DNA from: Eukaryota sp. TZLM1-RC
Lineage: Eukaryota; Metamonada: BaSk clade
Reading direction: 5' to 3'
NCBI GenBank assembly: GCA_040285825.1
Contig: JAUPSS010000001.1
Coordinates: forward strand, 1,922,001-1,986,000
Length of the DNA: 64,000 nucleotides
Of the stretch, positions 1-10,168 are shown piece by piece (the stretch's first letter is position 1; every line of letters starts with the position of its first letter). The notes beneath the pieces were generated by a model that did no database searches, was not told the DNA's origin, and worked only from the letters and a program-made list of their open reading frames with translations. Made by a program: the position numbers and the translations under genes.

Positions 1-478
1 TGCAGAACCAAAACGTCCTTATAAAACCAGTTTTCTTAGCAGATTTTCTTTAGACAAATCATTTTTTTGATTATTTGATTGATTTATAAAAAAATATTTT
101 TTAGAAAAAATTTCCAAATCGGGGTAACATCCCATAATCCTTTTCGCGAACTTTCAGTAATTGCACGAAGAACAACAGCAAAAGGTATTGAAGACAACGG
201 ATTCAGCTGAGCAGGAACTCGAATAGAGCAACGGAATTTATTATTGACGACACAAGAAGCACAAAACAATACGTTGCGATCAGAATCATCAATAGATAGA
301 TGTTTTTGACAAAAAACACATTTCTTATCATTTTTATTATCCACATTGTGGGAAAAATCATAAGTAATTTCGTTTTCAACTGGAGATTTGTTTTCAGAAT
401 CAGCTGGAGAGAAAAATTCAAATCTACACTGGTAGCACGAGCATCTTTTTCTCTCTTTAAATTTAATAAGAAAAGACC
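1..478 (-). mobile_element. LINE (L-A type) N-terminal fragment
   Basis: On the minus strand this encodes a Cys-rich segment (CVFCQK, then CASC) followed by IRVPAQLNPLSSIPFAVVLR and GLWDVTPIWKFFLK. It closely matches the N-terminal part of the longer retroelement at 52015-54135. Above it, KEKDARATS matches the stretch just after the CCHC knuckle of that copy. No intact ORF remains. The window edge truncates the element. Confidence 0.75.
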
Positions 479-1080
479 TAATGGATCACCTTGTTTAACA
501 CCAGATGATGATATCACATTGAAGTCTTCATATTAAGTCTTCAAGCAAGTGTTAACTGTGAGCCATAACAATTGTAAAAGAAAGACTCAGCTTCCGGAAA
601 ATGAGTTTCGAGCAAGGGCATGATTGATGACCTCTTCACTGCATTGAAGGCGTTTTTAAAATCTAAATTAAAAATATAATTCAAATTGCTTGAATTAAAG
701 AGAACATCACAAGACAGTGCCGCAAATGTTGCTTCATCAACTGTTTTAATTCCAAATTGAAAAGAACTAAAAAATCTTGCTTTTAAAAAAATCAGCTTTT
801 TTTACCAAACCTGTCACAGCTAAAGCCATAATACAAGATAATGATTCACCAACTGCAACTGGTTTTAATTTCGATTGATTTTGTTTTAATGCAATTAACC
901 TTGTCACTTTAGAGGGAACCTTCAATTCAGTTGAATTGTTTAACCATTTTCAGGTAAACAAATATAATAGATTATCTTCCTTGATATCATCTGCTTTAGT
1001 GTTTCTTGGTCGTTTTTATGAAGGAATAGCTTCCAGTCAATTCTTTTTGACTGACGTGGGATATGAAGATTTAGAATTTT
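479..1080 (-). mobile_element. LINE reverse-transcriptase fragment
   Basis: The minus strand reads RT blocks: RLIALKQNQSKLKPVAVGES (RT block around motifs 1-2), FNLDFKNAFN-like, and SSSGVKQGDPLG (motif B region). The coding frame is broken. At about 478 the RT stops directly after GDPLG and abuts the N-terminal region of another copy, so two pieces are joined out of order. The family matches 52616-53403. Confidence 0.75.
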
Positions 1081-1149
1081 AAGTTTGTTTAGTTTCTCGG
1101 TGGAGTAAATTGGAAATATTCAAAAAAATATATAATATTTTACATTAAA

Positions 1150-1480
1150 ATATATAAGATAAAATACGTTTTAGTAATAAAACAACATTTTTTCCTTTTT
1201 TGTATTTTTCAACAATCAACAGGAAACGCTGAGCTTGCAACACTTTTAAGTCATCGCCCATGGTATGTTTCTATCATTTTACTCCATTAGACAATTCATA
1301 GACGAAATTCCATAGCAGAAAGAATACGAGCAATCGAGAGCCTGAAATGCTAACTCTTTACAGATGGTTTTCAATTTAGACTTAGGAATGAGTAATCTTT
1401 TCGTCAATGAAATGCATCTATTAGAAACTATTCCTCTTGTTGAAACTTCAGAAGGAAATGATTCAACCAAAAAAAATTAA
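1150..1480 (-). mobile_element. LINE (L-B type) thumb-region fragment
   Basis: The minus-strand peptide ESFPSEVSTRGIVSN...RLLIPKSKLKTICKELAFQ is a close relative of the fragment at 31945-32220. It aligns loosely with the region between RT and endonuclease in L-A copies (HLFSSANLGGIGFTKSSI). No endonuclease or RT is attached. Confidence 0.55.
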
Positions 1481-2249
1481 ATTTGACAAAAACAATTCAA
1501 AACTCTGATATTTCGTACTTTTAGATGACGTCTACTGACAGAATATTGTTTCATCGGTGATGTAAACTCACAAATGAGGACTGTCCTCCCAACTTATTCA
1601 TACATTCAACTCACTGAGGCTTTTATACAAGCTGAAAAACAATTCAATTGGTACAAAAGTGTATGCTAAATGGTGAACCTTTTTAATAATAAAATTATCG
1701 AAACCATTCAATAGGAAACCTGCCTTAAGATACGAACATCCATTCAAAGCAATTATTAAAACCATTAAACCACACAAGTCTTCTTCATCTTCTAAAAATA
1801 AAAAGTTTAAATAATATACCAAAACTTTGTTCGATTTGTGCACTAAAAGTTCACAATGATCGCACCTAATGATCTCATTTCGAACCAATGTTTCCTTCCA
1901 CTTTTGATGTCCACAGTTATAATTATTAGCTGGGTCAACTGTCTTGACATCAATGAGTAAATAAGCAATTGACGTTCAACAAAGAAACAACATCCACAGT
2001 GTCATTTGTGATAATTTCCTGGGCATAATGATTTCAACAATGCGTCAAGTTCGGAATTGATCACAACAATAATCACAGTGATATTAAGAGTCCATACTAA
2101 TTATTCAGTTTTATAACACTATATTAATTTAAGTCATTATACATTTTGAATTGATTTACTTAAACAACTAAAATGAAATCAAATAAAAAAGCCGTTTCAG
2201 TCGGAGCTTTTCTGACAGGTCAAATTTTATACAAGGGTTTAAGGATATT
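1481..2249. other. Unassigned AT-rich stretch
   Basis: There is one 96-residue minus-strand ORF (1598-1888) with a CDHC motif and no start context or homologue I recognise. It may be decayed retroelement. Nothing else can be supported. Confidence 0.3.
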
Positions 2250-2530
2250 TAAACTCATTTTTGCACATTCTTTTCCAACATTGAACCAATTAATTACTAA
2301 AGATTCCAAAAATTGGCCAAAAATAAATAGTGAAAACAGACATTACTTTCACCATTCCCTCAAAAATTTACAACACCTTTTTATTTTGCCAATCAACACT
2401 ATACAAAATTCTTCCGGTCCTTGTTTCCAAAAAAACATTGAAATCTCCAAGGAATGCCAAAGCAGCCTTTCAAAAAGATCCGAGCAAGGAAACGACAAAG
2501 GGACATAGTATTATCGTGTTGTTGAATTCT
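2250..2530 (-). mobile_element. LINE (L-A2) C-terminal domain fragment, decayed
   Basis: The minus strand reads CPFVVSLLGSF, then KAALAFLGDF, then RTGRIL...DWQN and a degraded IFEGMVKV. This is a frameshifted copy of the post-endonuclease domain seen at 52018-52260 (AAMAFLEDFVVVVKERTGRI). Several internal stops are present. Confidence 0.6.
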
Positions 2531-2999
2531 TGTTATCTTATCAATCAGTTTCAAGAAAGCTCTTTTGATTAGCTTTACTGTTGACAATGGTAGTTCATTG
2601 TATGATATCTAAAATCACAACAAAAACCCGAAACAAATCCAAGAAGAACACCACACAGAAAATTACAGCACCCCTTGCAGACTTCGAATTATCGACTTCA
2701 ATTCAGGCAATTGAAGTCGGTTAATTGATAATAGCAGAATGGGTACAAAATTTTGAGATTTATATGAAAAATTTGTTTCTGTACTTAACAACACTTTAAA
2801 ACTCAACCAACTACTTTGATTAATACTTTTACCTACTGAAAACCCATCAATTAAATGACGGGAGATGTTCGTTATTCAGTTGAACATCACCTCGTTTGTT
2901 ATAACACTCCGTAATGTTATTCAATATGGACTTAATATAACGAGGAAAAGCTTTCAATAACGAAAATACGCTTCTTCTTTCCAAATCAAACAATGGAAT
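2531..2999. other. Non-coding stretch
   Basis: I see no gene, RNA or clear repeat here. The sequence is AT-rich and probably old retroelement debris. Confidence 0.3.
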
Positions 3000-3760
3000 G
3001 TACGGCCACTTTCAGAAGTTTTTTCTAAATCATCTAGGCTTGTATACAGAGTAATCGTGCAAGAACGCTGCAATACTCTCGGTATCAGCTTCGGTCAACT
3101 CAGGAATACAGTTGTTGAATTGATGGTGTTTCATCAGTCTACGACGAGATACAAGGAGTAGATACAGTAACGTTACTGTAGGTTAAGTGAAAATAGTATC
3201 TGCGAACCTATTTCAAACATTTAACAGGAAGTTTAAAAGACCTTCAATTCCAATGGTACCAAAAATTGAAATAGCAATTGGCACATACTTCATGTTGCTG
3301 CCTCTTGCTCCATTGAGACGTTGCAGAAGAGCTTCATATTTTGATTGTTTCAAAGCTCAGCAACTTGGAGCAAATGTTGAATGTCGCAAATGCAACTTTA
3401 TTTACACGGAGATACGGAAGTATAATCGATAATTATTTAGATTTCATCATACCATTGGACATTGAATGTCACCTCGTTTTTGGCTCAAGCTAAAATTTAA
3501 TTCATCAAACAGAGGTCCTAAACGAAGTGGTTGATTAGCACATTTTAACAGTTCATAAATACAATCCGAACTGGCATTGTAAAATAATTGATTTTTTTTG
3601 ATTGTATTTTCAGCAGGAAACATGTGATCAAAAGACGCATGAGCGTCACAATACACGTAGTCCGTAGACAGGAAAAATTGTTTTTCTATTCATAAAACGT
3701 ACTAAGAATTTCATTATCATCACGACCGACCAGCGAGTGACGCTCCGGGTGCAGACACCT
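3000..3760 (-). mobile_element. LINE (L-C type) endonuclease and C-terminal fragment
   Basis: The minus strand reads SFDHMFPAENTIKKNQLFYN...CIYELLKCANQPLRLGPLFDELN...KRGDIQ, which aligns with the endonuclease region of L-A copies (AVRDQLYCMCK...FLEPLLSNLFD...NRGDV). Further downstream EALLQRLNGARGSNMKYVPI then AISIFGTIGIEGLLNFLLNV matches the post-endonuclease domain. A sister copy lies at 34500-34765. This represents a third, more diverged family of the same architecture. Confidence 0.55.
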
Positions 3761-3893
3761 CACCTCTCCTGGTTCGCACTGTTTATTGTAGGCTTGGTCA
3801 ATTTGCGAAAAATGGAGATGATCTTCATTCATGGTTCACGCTGATGCTACGAACCACTACGAACCATAGTGTTTCCTCATTACTCTTTTCCAT

Positions 3894-4709
3894 ATGCAAG
3901 GCGACATTAGACGCTTCACTGACACTCTACCCAACGTGACTAACGCATACTACACATTGGTCAACTCACATTATCATGATGGCTTACATCTGCTCTGCCT
4001 GCTCCTCGTTGATGATCCATACGAGTGGCACGTCTCCAACTCTACTCTCAATCCCTCCCACTATACTTCTGTCTCCACCACTCCATCCTTTAAGACAAGC
4101 CTTCTCAACCGTTTAGGCTTCAGTCAATCTGACGTCCTACAGTCATGCTTCCTTGGCCCAGTGCGTATGAACTCTCATGACCCTTTTAGAAAGCTGATCC
4201 TCCACTATACTGTTCACTCTGATTCTCTCTCAGATGACGACATTTGGACGACATCGCCTCTCTCCCCTGTGCTTCTCTTCGCTACTTGTCCCAACTTGAG
4301 AGTCTTGTATCCCAAGCCTTTGTTAAATCTTGTTCATATTAGGTCAACTTATTTAGCAGTATGTATTCTTTCATTACCACAACAGTTTTCCCTGCAGCAG
4401 TTATTTTATGCTCTGACATTGGTGCCATTGGAGCAATATTCTGATTTGTCAATACAAGAGCTTTATTTACCATTTATTAGAAATTTAATTAAATTGAGAT
4501 TGATTTCTCAACTAACGGTGGATTTGCTCGAAAGGTCATTGGATATGGATATTTATGAGGATTTTTTAGCATTTATGCCTGCAAAGCTACAAAAAATTGT
4601 TGTGAAAAAAACGAACAATAATTTGTCTAGTTCGTTTCTTTTGCATTTAGACCATAAGGCAAAATTGTTCAAAAGAAAACTATTGTGTAATAATAAAATT
4701 GTAATTTAG
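3894..4709 (+). CDS. Hypothetical protein, 271 aa
   Basis: An intact ORF opens at ATG 3894 and ends with TAG. I do not recognise the family. The N-terminal half (residues 1-130) is rich in His, Ser and Thr. The C-terminal half, from about residue 140, is Leu-rich and looks alpha-helical (QLFYALTLVPLEQYSDLSIQ), ending in a Lys/Asn-rich tail. No signal peptide is evident, and the hydrophobic stretches are too polar to be convincing membrane spans. It stands alone between retroelement debris and a convergent secreted-protein gene. A helical-repeat or PCI-like scaffold is possible but not supported by a motif. That it is a real gene rests on length, lack of similarity to the repeats, and less AT-rich composition than its surroundings. 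Confidence 0.7.
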   Translation: MQGDIRRFTDTLPNVTNAYYTLVNSHYHDGLHLLCLLLVDDPYEWHVSNSTLNPSHYTSVSTTPSFKTSLLNRLGFSQSDVLQSCFLGPVRMNSHDPFRKLILHYTVHSDSLSDDDIWTTSPLSPVLLFATCPNLRVLYPKPLLNLVHIRSTYLAVCILSLPQQFSLQQLFYALTLVPLEQYSDLSIQELYLPFIRNLIKLRLISQLTVDLLERSLDMDIYEDFLAFMPAKLQKIVVKKTNNNLSSSFLLHLDHKAKLFKRKLLCNNKIVI

Positions 4710-5148
4710 TTTTTTTTTAATTCTAGATGTCATCATCACTATCTATCCTGTATGAGATTGGTAGGTACCTTGTTTTTGATACTCAATTTTAATCAATGGT
4801 CTTGTAAAAATTGGACCATTTTGCCATTATATTCTACTTTAGTCCAAAATTTAAAATTTTTTATTCATTTTTAAATTTTTGCGAAGAACCGTGTTCTTTT
4901 GAATGTTGATTCATGGTTTGTTTTCTTAAAAAAATAGAAGATTTATTCACGGCAACAGATTCCTCAATCAAGTTCATATGGAACTAAATCAAATCAAAAG
5001 TTCCTGCCCAGCAAAACCTGCACTGTTTGAGACCTGAGAATATTGAAAACACATTTGATGACAATGCCACAAAAAAGAGATATATGCATCAAGTGAGAGA
5101 GATAGAGCAATTTGTATATGATGAAATGTAATGTTCAAAACCAACAAC
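4710..5148. other. Convergent intergenic region
   Basis: This lies between the 3' ends of two convergent genes. It is AT-rich with no gene seen. Short ORFs overlapping 5100-5430 are shadows of the secreted-protein gene. Confidence 0.5.
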
Positions 5149-5709
5149 CTAGAACGGACCACAAACACAGCTTGGAACGAGTTGACCATCACGTTCCTGA
5201 CAATGACATGAAGGCTTTCCATGGGGACAGTTTTCTTTGGAACACGAGCCTTGACCACAAGACACACTGCATTGGACAGTGTTGGCAGCCCCACATTGTG
5301 GAACAAGGAATGTTTGAGTTTGAGTTTCGATTGAACCTCCCCTACAGTGTGCATTCTCTCCAATGACTTCACATGAATTACCAAACACATCAATAGAACA
5401 ATGTGGTGCACGCTTAGCAGTACAGTAAGCAAAAAGCCATGTATGAGTAAATCGTGTTAAGTGATCAAGACCACAAAAGGCATTTTGCCCCTCTATTGAA
5501 CAACTTGACCTACCAACTCTTTGACTACACGACGTGGCGTAACGAGCAAAACACCGGGCATACAGTTTGGTTATGGTACCAAACTTTTTGCTATCGCATG
5601 CGCATCTTTCATCTTTGCCACCAGCGGTTTCACAATCAGAGTCATGGCAAGAATGGGTACAAGAAGCAAGGCATAAAACAGGGAGGACCATCAACAAGAG
5701 GGCTTTCAT
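5149..5709 (-). CDS. Cys-rich secreted protein, 186 aa
   Basis: I chose the internal ATG at 5709 because it starts a classical signal peptide (MKALLLMVLPVLCLASC). The ORF is open for 15 more codons upstream, but that part is polar. The mature protein is very Cys-rich and contains three related units of roughly 40-45 residues, each ending in a Cys after a T-x-T/L-rich strand. The second and third are clearest: SCSIEGQNAFC...TWLFAYC and SCEVIGENAHC...TFLVPQC. The C-terminus is another Cys cluster (CSVSCGQGSC...CHCQ...CVCGPF). The protein should be exported and disulfide-rich, as a surface, cyst-wall or secreted factor. I cannot name a family. Confidence 0.75.
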   Translation of the reverse strand: MKALLLMVLPVLCLASCTHSCHDSDCETAGGKDERCACDSKKFGTITKLYARCFARYATSCSQRVGRSSCSIEGQNAFCGLDHLTRFTHTWLFAYCTAKRAPHCSIDVFGNSCEVIGENAHCRGGSIETQTQTFLVPQCGAANTVQCSVSCGQGSCSKENCPHGKPSCHCQERDGQLVPSCVCGPF

Positions 5710-5754
5710 TTGTCGTTCGTTTAACGAATGATTACAAAAATGATCAATCATCAA

Positions 5755-6131
5755 TCATCAATTTATTTCTAATTCTAATTGAAAAATTTGTAAATCGATA
5801 TATTCAGAATTGCTGTGAAATCAAATAATAAACAACATTAATTAAATTCTATGTTCTCAATTCTGATGTTAGAAGTATAATTGACATTGGTAAAGGAGGG
5901 AAGAGTGACATTCATCTTAGACATGATGCTGACATAAGCACAGTATTAATATCACCGCACAAAGGTGGTTTAGTTTTACGTCATCTGTTACAAGCATACT
6001 TGCAAAATACACGGGTCAAAAAATAATACAAATACAAATACAGAAATACAAATACAAAATACAAATACAGAAATACAAAATACAGATGTTTATCCAGTTG
6101 GTGTTTTAGTCAGAATTTCGAATGTATAAGG
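5755..6131. other. Intergenic region with AAATAC repeats
   Basis: This is AT-rich spacer. It contains the AAATAC-rich array at about 6015-6085, annotated separately. No gene is seen. Confidence 0.5.
6015..6085 (+). repeat. AAATAC simple-repeat array (3' of the small acidic gene)
   Basis: Irregular tandem units of AAATAC and AGAAATAC run in the same orientation as a second array at 6495-6590. The two arrays bracket the 109-residue gene. Confidence 0.85.
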
Positions 6132-6461
6132 TTACTCTCTACGTTTTTTTAATACACTGTTATTGTTTTTTGCTATTCTTCTCGGTTTTCCTGCTGATGG
6201 GCCCACACAAGCGTGCATAAGTGAACTATCGACTTCTTCGTCGATTTCATCAATTAAGCTTTGTGTGTCTTCGGGAGCGACACTTGTGATCTCGACTGGT
6301 TCAGGATCAAACTCAATGTCATCGTCATCACAAAACATAACCATAGTTTCCAGCTCAGCAACAATATCACTTTCAGGAAGATGAATATCACAGGTCTTAA
6401 AACCGGGAGGAGGTTCAAGTTTGAAAGACTCCCGGTGGCGGGGGGTGGAGGAAGATGTCAT
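6132..6461 (-). CDS. Small acidic protein with basic C-terminus, 109 aa
   Basis: The start is placed at ATG 6461 (MTSSSTPRHRESFKLEPPPG). The ORF can be read 63 codons further upstream, but that part translates the AAATAC array into Cys/Ile/Phe-rich low-complexity sequence and is very unlikely to be protein. The product is acidic in the middle (FCDDDDIEFDPEP, IDEIDEEVDSS) and ends in two basic clusters, KPRR and KKRRE, resembling a bipartite nuclear localisation signal. The family is not recognised. A small nuclear regulatory protein is a reasonable guess only. Confidence 0.55.
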   Translation of the reverse strand: MTSSSTPRHRESFKLEPPPGFKTCDIHLPESDIVAELETMVMFCDDDDIEFDPEPVEITSVAPEDTQSLIDEIDEEVDSSLMHACVGPSAGKPRRIAKNNNSVLKKRRE

Positions 6462-6494
6462 AATCAGAATGCAAAACACGGTACACCTAATTTT

Positions 6495-6590
6495 ATAATG
6501 TGCAAAAAAATACCAAAAAATACAAATACATCGAAAAAAAATACAAATACAAATACAAAGAAAATACAGAATACAAATAAATACCGAAAA
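6495..6590 (+). repeat. AAATAC simple-repeat array (5' of the small acidic gene)
   Basis: Imperfect tandem AAATAC units interrupted by A-runs sit immediately upstream of the small acidic gene, where its promoter or 5' UTR should be. The repeat type and orientation match 6015-6085. Confidence 0.85.
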
Positions 6591-6659
6591 TGGTATTTTG
6601 CAAGTATGGTTACAAGTATGTAAATCACAGGTTACTAATTTCAAAGACAATGAAGATTT

Positions 6660-7679
6660 CTTAATTTACCACTTATTCATAGATCTCAGTTACAGTACAG
6701 TCAAAATGAAATAAAAATGTTGACAGAACAGTCAGCAATTCACAAACAATTCAGATAAGAAAGATAGTCGTTAATCAATGTTGAAACAACTATTGAAATG
6801 TCAGATACAACAATACAATTCCCAATTGCTTACATTTAGCAAACATAGGGTCATAATATGGTTTTGCTCAAACACATAATCATAATTTTATGGTGTAATA
6901 GCTGCTTTACTAAATGCCCTTGATTGATGATAATAACATTAATGGTGTCGTTTTTTAGACAAATCTTTGAAGTTGATGGATTTATTGTTCCAAGAAATTT
7001 AACAAGATCTTTCCAGTCAAGAATACTGTTAAATAATGAATTTATCTGATTTTGTTTAATAAAAACATCATTGATTTTTGATAATCAATCAAAAAAATTC
7101 ATAGAAACAAGAACTCAATATCCATCATACACACGTCGTCATTATCAAATCTTTTAAAGATGTGTTCTAAAGATGTGATATTCGAATTGGTAATTATTAC
7201 AGCAGTGTTTTGGTTATCATTTCAGAAATTGCTGCAAGTATCCTAAAAGAAATTTTATTGGGTCTGAAACCATAATTCCAATATTCTGCTTTTTTATTCA
7301 ACATATGAAGCCTGCGAGTAATTTCATACCAGATATTTTGATGTATTTTTAAAAATGTACAGATTCTTCCTCAACAGTTGTCAACACAATGTTGTTAGCC
7401 CTATATACTGATTTATTAAGTTTATGTTATTATAGGATTTTTATACTAATGGCTTCTTGTATATTTGCGCCCTAGCGCTTAACCTGAAGGAACTATATCT
7501 GCATTCGTAACGTATCCCTTTACACTCTATATAGTTATGTTTAACCCCTGCAGATCATCAATCTTTCCCAATTATGTGCCAAATGTATGCAAATGATAGA
7601 TCGCTGGCCATAATGTATTTGTCCGAAAAATCCACTCTTGAAATGGATGATATTATTTTTCTGACTCCGGTTCGGCGTC
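6660..7679. other. Gene-free region, about 1 kb
   Basis: I see no supported gene or RNA. All six frames are cut by frequent stops. The region may be old transposon debris. Confidence 0.4.
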
Positions 7680-7900
7680 AGAAATTCATTAGAATTCAAA
7701 ACTTTCTAGAACCAAAAACTTGAGGCTTTTTTCTCCAAACAAACATTGTTTTATTGAAAAAAATCGAAAAGGAAGAAGTTCAAAGTGCTTGTTTTTGAAA
7801 CTTGATAATATGGGAATAACACCTTTGAAAATTGAAAATACAATTCTGTACTGTTCAAAGTGCTCGAACATTTTTACAAGAACGGAATTTAATCATTTTG
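7680..7900 (-). mobile_element. LINE C-terminal fragment, degenerate
   Basis: The minus strand contains YRIVFSIFKGVIPIL and ends near VLESFEF. This corresponds to QNRIVFSIFKGMLKM...DFLDVDL at the end of the L-A ORF (61333-61470). No other domains are left. Confidence 0.55.
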
Positions 7901-7991
7901 GGAATAAATTATTGAAATATGGGTTGGAATTCTTCAAATCGTCAACAATCAAAAAAACAACGTCCCCCACATCCCATCATTGACAACTTTA

Positions 7992-8861
7992 ATGCATAAT
8001 ACACCAGTAGCATATGAAGAAGACTTTAAACCACGTTGTAATGCTACTTGGTTCGTGTCTCTGGTTTTCCTTCTCATTGGTGTACCTATGTTCTTAGTTG
8101 GACTCTCACTGATCGAGGGTGATCCAACAGTTGGTATTGTTTACGGAAGTACTTTCTCATTGGTATATTTACGTCCTAAACAAGTTTCTTTCGAAAATAT
8201 CCCGAATTTCCATGCATATCTATGTCCTCAAAACCCAGAACCCACACAATTCACAACAGTAACGTTCCCCACTGGCTCCCAAGTACCTCTCCCAGATGAC
8301 AACGCCTTCAGAATCTACCTAAACAAAGGTTCTCGAATAACATTGGATTTTGCAGAGCGAGATTTTGAATTTGACATCATTCAGGGAACGGCAAACTATA
8401 TCAATAGCCAAGGTCTTATTAAACCTGAACCGCTGTTTCATTGTTCAAGACATGAAGTATGTAGTATCGATTTGGAAGTAGATCGTGAAGATTACTACTA
8501 TTTTGTATTCACACTGCCTTCTTCCAATTTTGTAATTTTCAATGATTTCTCCATTGATATGGCCTATCATAATCTAGATGACTGTTCAATGGTATGCTTA
8601 GATGAACCGCTTTGTGTTGTAGAGACGTCAACTCACTTGGAGTGCATAGTATTCAAGTCCTTTAAGACTTTAACTGACATCAACGACAACGAGGAAGTTC
8701 TTTCTATAAGGCTTAATGGTGGGCAAGGTCTTTCTCTGTGGTTCTGGGTGGGGTTAGTTTTTCTTGTTTTAACAATTGTGCTTGTGGTGTACACTATTAG
8801 GGATTATAGGTTCCAACAGAAGATTTATAAGGAAATGAAGATGAGGAGAGTAGTTAAGTAG
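7992..8861 (+). CDS. Two-pass membrane protein with large luminal/extracellular domain, 289 aa
   Basis: The first ATG is at 7992; the longer reading from 7980 would need a TTG start. There are two clear membrane spans: residues about 20-42 (WFVSLVFLLIGVPMFLVGLS) and about 250-272 (LWFWVGLVFLVLTIVLVVYT). They enclose roughly 200 residues with paired cysteines (CSRHEVC, CSMVCLDEPLCV). A short basic tail (KEMKMRRVVK) follows TM2. Both termini should be cytosolic, with the loop facing the ER lumen or cell exterior. I do not recognise the family. The 3' side faces a retroelement tail only about 90 bp away. Confidence 0.8.
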   Translation: MHNTPVAYEEDFKPRCNATWFVSLVFLLIGVPMFLVGLSLIEGDPTVGIVYGSTFSLVYLRPKQVSFENIPNFHAYLCPQNPEPTQFTTVTFPTGSQVPLPDDNAFRIYLNKGSRITLDFAERDFEFDIIQGTANYINSQGLIKPEPLFHCSRHEVCSIDLEVDREDYYYFVFTLPSSNFVIFNDFSIDMAYHNLDDCSMVCLDEPLCVVETSTHLECIVFKSFKTLTDINDNEEVLSIRLNGGQGLSLWFWVGLVFLVLTIVLVVYTIRDYRFQQKIYKEMKMRRVVK

Positions 8862-8947
8862 ATTTTAAATAAGATTTTAGTTTAGCGGTTCATATTGAAT
8901 TTATTCTTTATTTCTTTGTAAATTTTGATTGTTTTAAATAATGTTTT

Positions 8948-9060
8948 TTTATTAAACAAATTATAAATCAACATCTCAATAATCCATCTCTTCCAAAACA
9001 AAACAACTGGATACAACTTCTCATGATGAGATCAAAGGGATAGAGCACTGTTCAAGGATA
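8948..9060 (-). mobile_element. LINE (L-A) 3'-end fragment
   Basis: The sequence from TATAAATCAACATCTCAA through TCCATCTCTTCCAAAACA closely matches the 3' end of the L-A copy at 61330-61420 and the one at 22225. Only the last about 110 bp remains. It is tail-to-tail with the membrane-protein gene. Confidence 0.7.
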
Positions 9061-9487
9061 TCTGTATTCAGTATGTTTTCTTATTTCATTTTTGTCCGTC
9101 TGAATAGGCAATTTCTTTTCCCTGGACCAGATGGTGCACGTTTTGACATTGTTATCCATCAGACAAGATCAATATGTTAATGTTCAACAATTGATTTGAT
9201 TTAATATCGTGCCAAATTCAATGGATAACATAACAAATACAGTGATTCCAAGTAAACAGTGTCGTTTTGAATTAAGAAAAAGAAATACTTCATAAGAATG
9301 GTTACATTCATGGGCTATAACAACACGCAACAGATTCAAAAACGTGTTCAAGTTTCTTTTCGGAACATTGTTGATGTTACAAAACAACAACCTTTATCAT
9401 TTTCTTTCTAGGAATCAAGGCAATTAAAAACAAAATTCTATCAAAAATATAATTTAATAATTACTCAAAAAAAAACATCTACATCAA
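9061..9487. other. Intergenic region
   Basis: A 68-codon minus-strand ORF (9184-9390) has no recognisable homologue and may be decayed element sequence. Nothing else is seen. Confidence 0.35.
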
Positions 9488-10168
9488 TCAAAACCTCTCA
9501 ACTGATTCCTGGTCCTGAGCGGGGAATCTCACCCTAAAACCAAATACTTTTGGAACATACACTGGTAGTTCATATGTGGGTCTAAAATGTGGATATTGAA
9601 GATAAAACAAATGGGGAAATGTTGTAGTAAAAAAGGCTCCATCAATCATTTTGTACCTGCTCTGTTTAGGACGATATATGTCCTGGCATGATGCACAATA
9701 GAGTTTCACTGCATCCTTACCTACAGCATCACATGTTCCTACGGGTAGGAGAGCATGGTTGTTACAGGAATAGCACAAGCAGTAACCAAAATCACCAGCC
9801 TCGAACTTGGACTTCATTGCTGCTAATCCGGCATTTGTGAGTATATAACGGGCATGTATCAGTCCATATAACAATCTTGCTGCTTCGTCGATTTCAGCAG
9901 CAGAATCATCATCAAAACCATCTATGGATTGTGAAGCACAATCCAAAATACAATCAATTGCGTGAACATAATGGGGCACACAAGATGATAAACCTGTAAG
10001 ATTGAATGGATCTTCTATGTAATTAGGGTCCACTTCACAAAAGAACTCATTGCCTCTTTGGCGGCAAAACCATTGGATCCAAGACTCATCCGATCCTGAA
10101 TCAGATTCATCAGACCACCAGCGATGAGTCGGTGATTCACCGCGGATGAAGCGACGGGGTGCAGACAT
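9488..10168 (-). CDS. CSNK2B: Casein kinase II regulatory (beta) subunit
   Basis: The 226-residue product starts at MSAPRRF (ATG 10168; upstream reading would need TTG). It has the CK2 beta layout: an acidic loop after the N-terminus, the IQWFCRQRGNEFFCEVD block, the IEDPFNLTGL motif, the ARYILTNAGLAAM helix, and the zinc-binding region GDFGYCLCYSC...VKLYCASCQDIY with Cys130, Cys135, Cys158 and Cys161. It ends with the GAFFTTTFPHLF and VPKVFGFRV segments of the C-terminal dimer interface. It should dimerise, recruit CK2 alpha and tune its substrate choice. TGA is the stop codon, which supports TGA being a normal stop in this organism. Confidence 0.97.
   Translation of the reverse strand: MSAPRRFIRGESPTHRWWSDESDSGSDESWIQWFCRQRGNEFFCEVDPNYIEDPFNLTGLSSCVPHYVHAIDCILDCASQSIDGFDDDSAAEIDEAARLLYGLIHARYILTNAGLAAMKSKFEAGDFGYCLCYSCNNHALLPVGTCDAVGKDAVKLYCASCQDIYRPKQSRYKMIDGAFFTTTFPHLFYLQYPHFRPTYELPVYVPKVFGFRVRFPAQDQESVERF

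Noticed and set aside
5454-5828. 124-codon plus-strand ORF opposite the secreted Cys-rich protein
   Set aside because: The opposite strand has a signal peptide and repeated Cys spacing; this one has no features of its own.
6462-6650. N-terminal extension of the small acidic protein (63 Cys/Ile/Phe-rich codons)
   Set aside because: It is a translation of the AAATAC simple repeat; the downstream ATG at 6461 starts the unique sequence.
7720-7983. 87-codon plus-strand ORF just before the two-TM gene
   Set aside because: The opposite strand matches the LINE C-terminal motif RIVFSIFKG, so this is antisense to a retroelement fragment.
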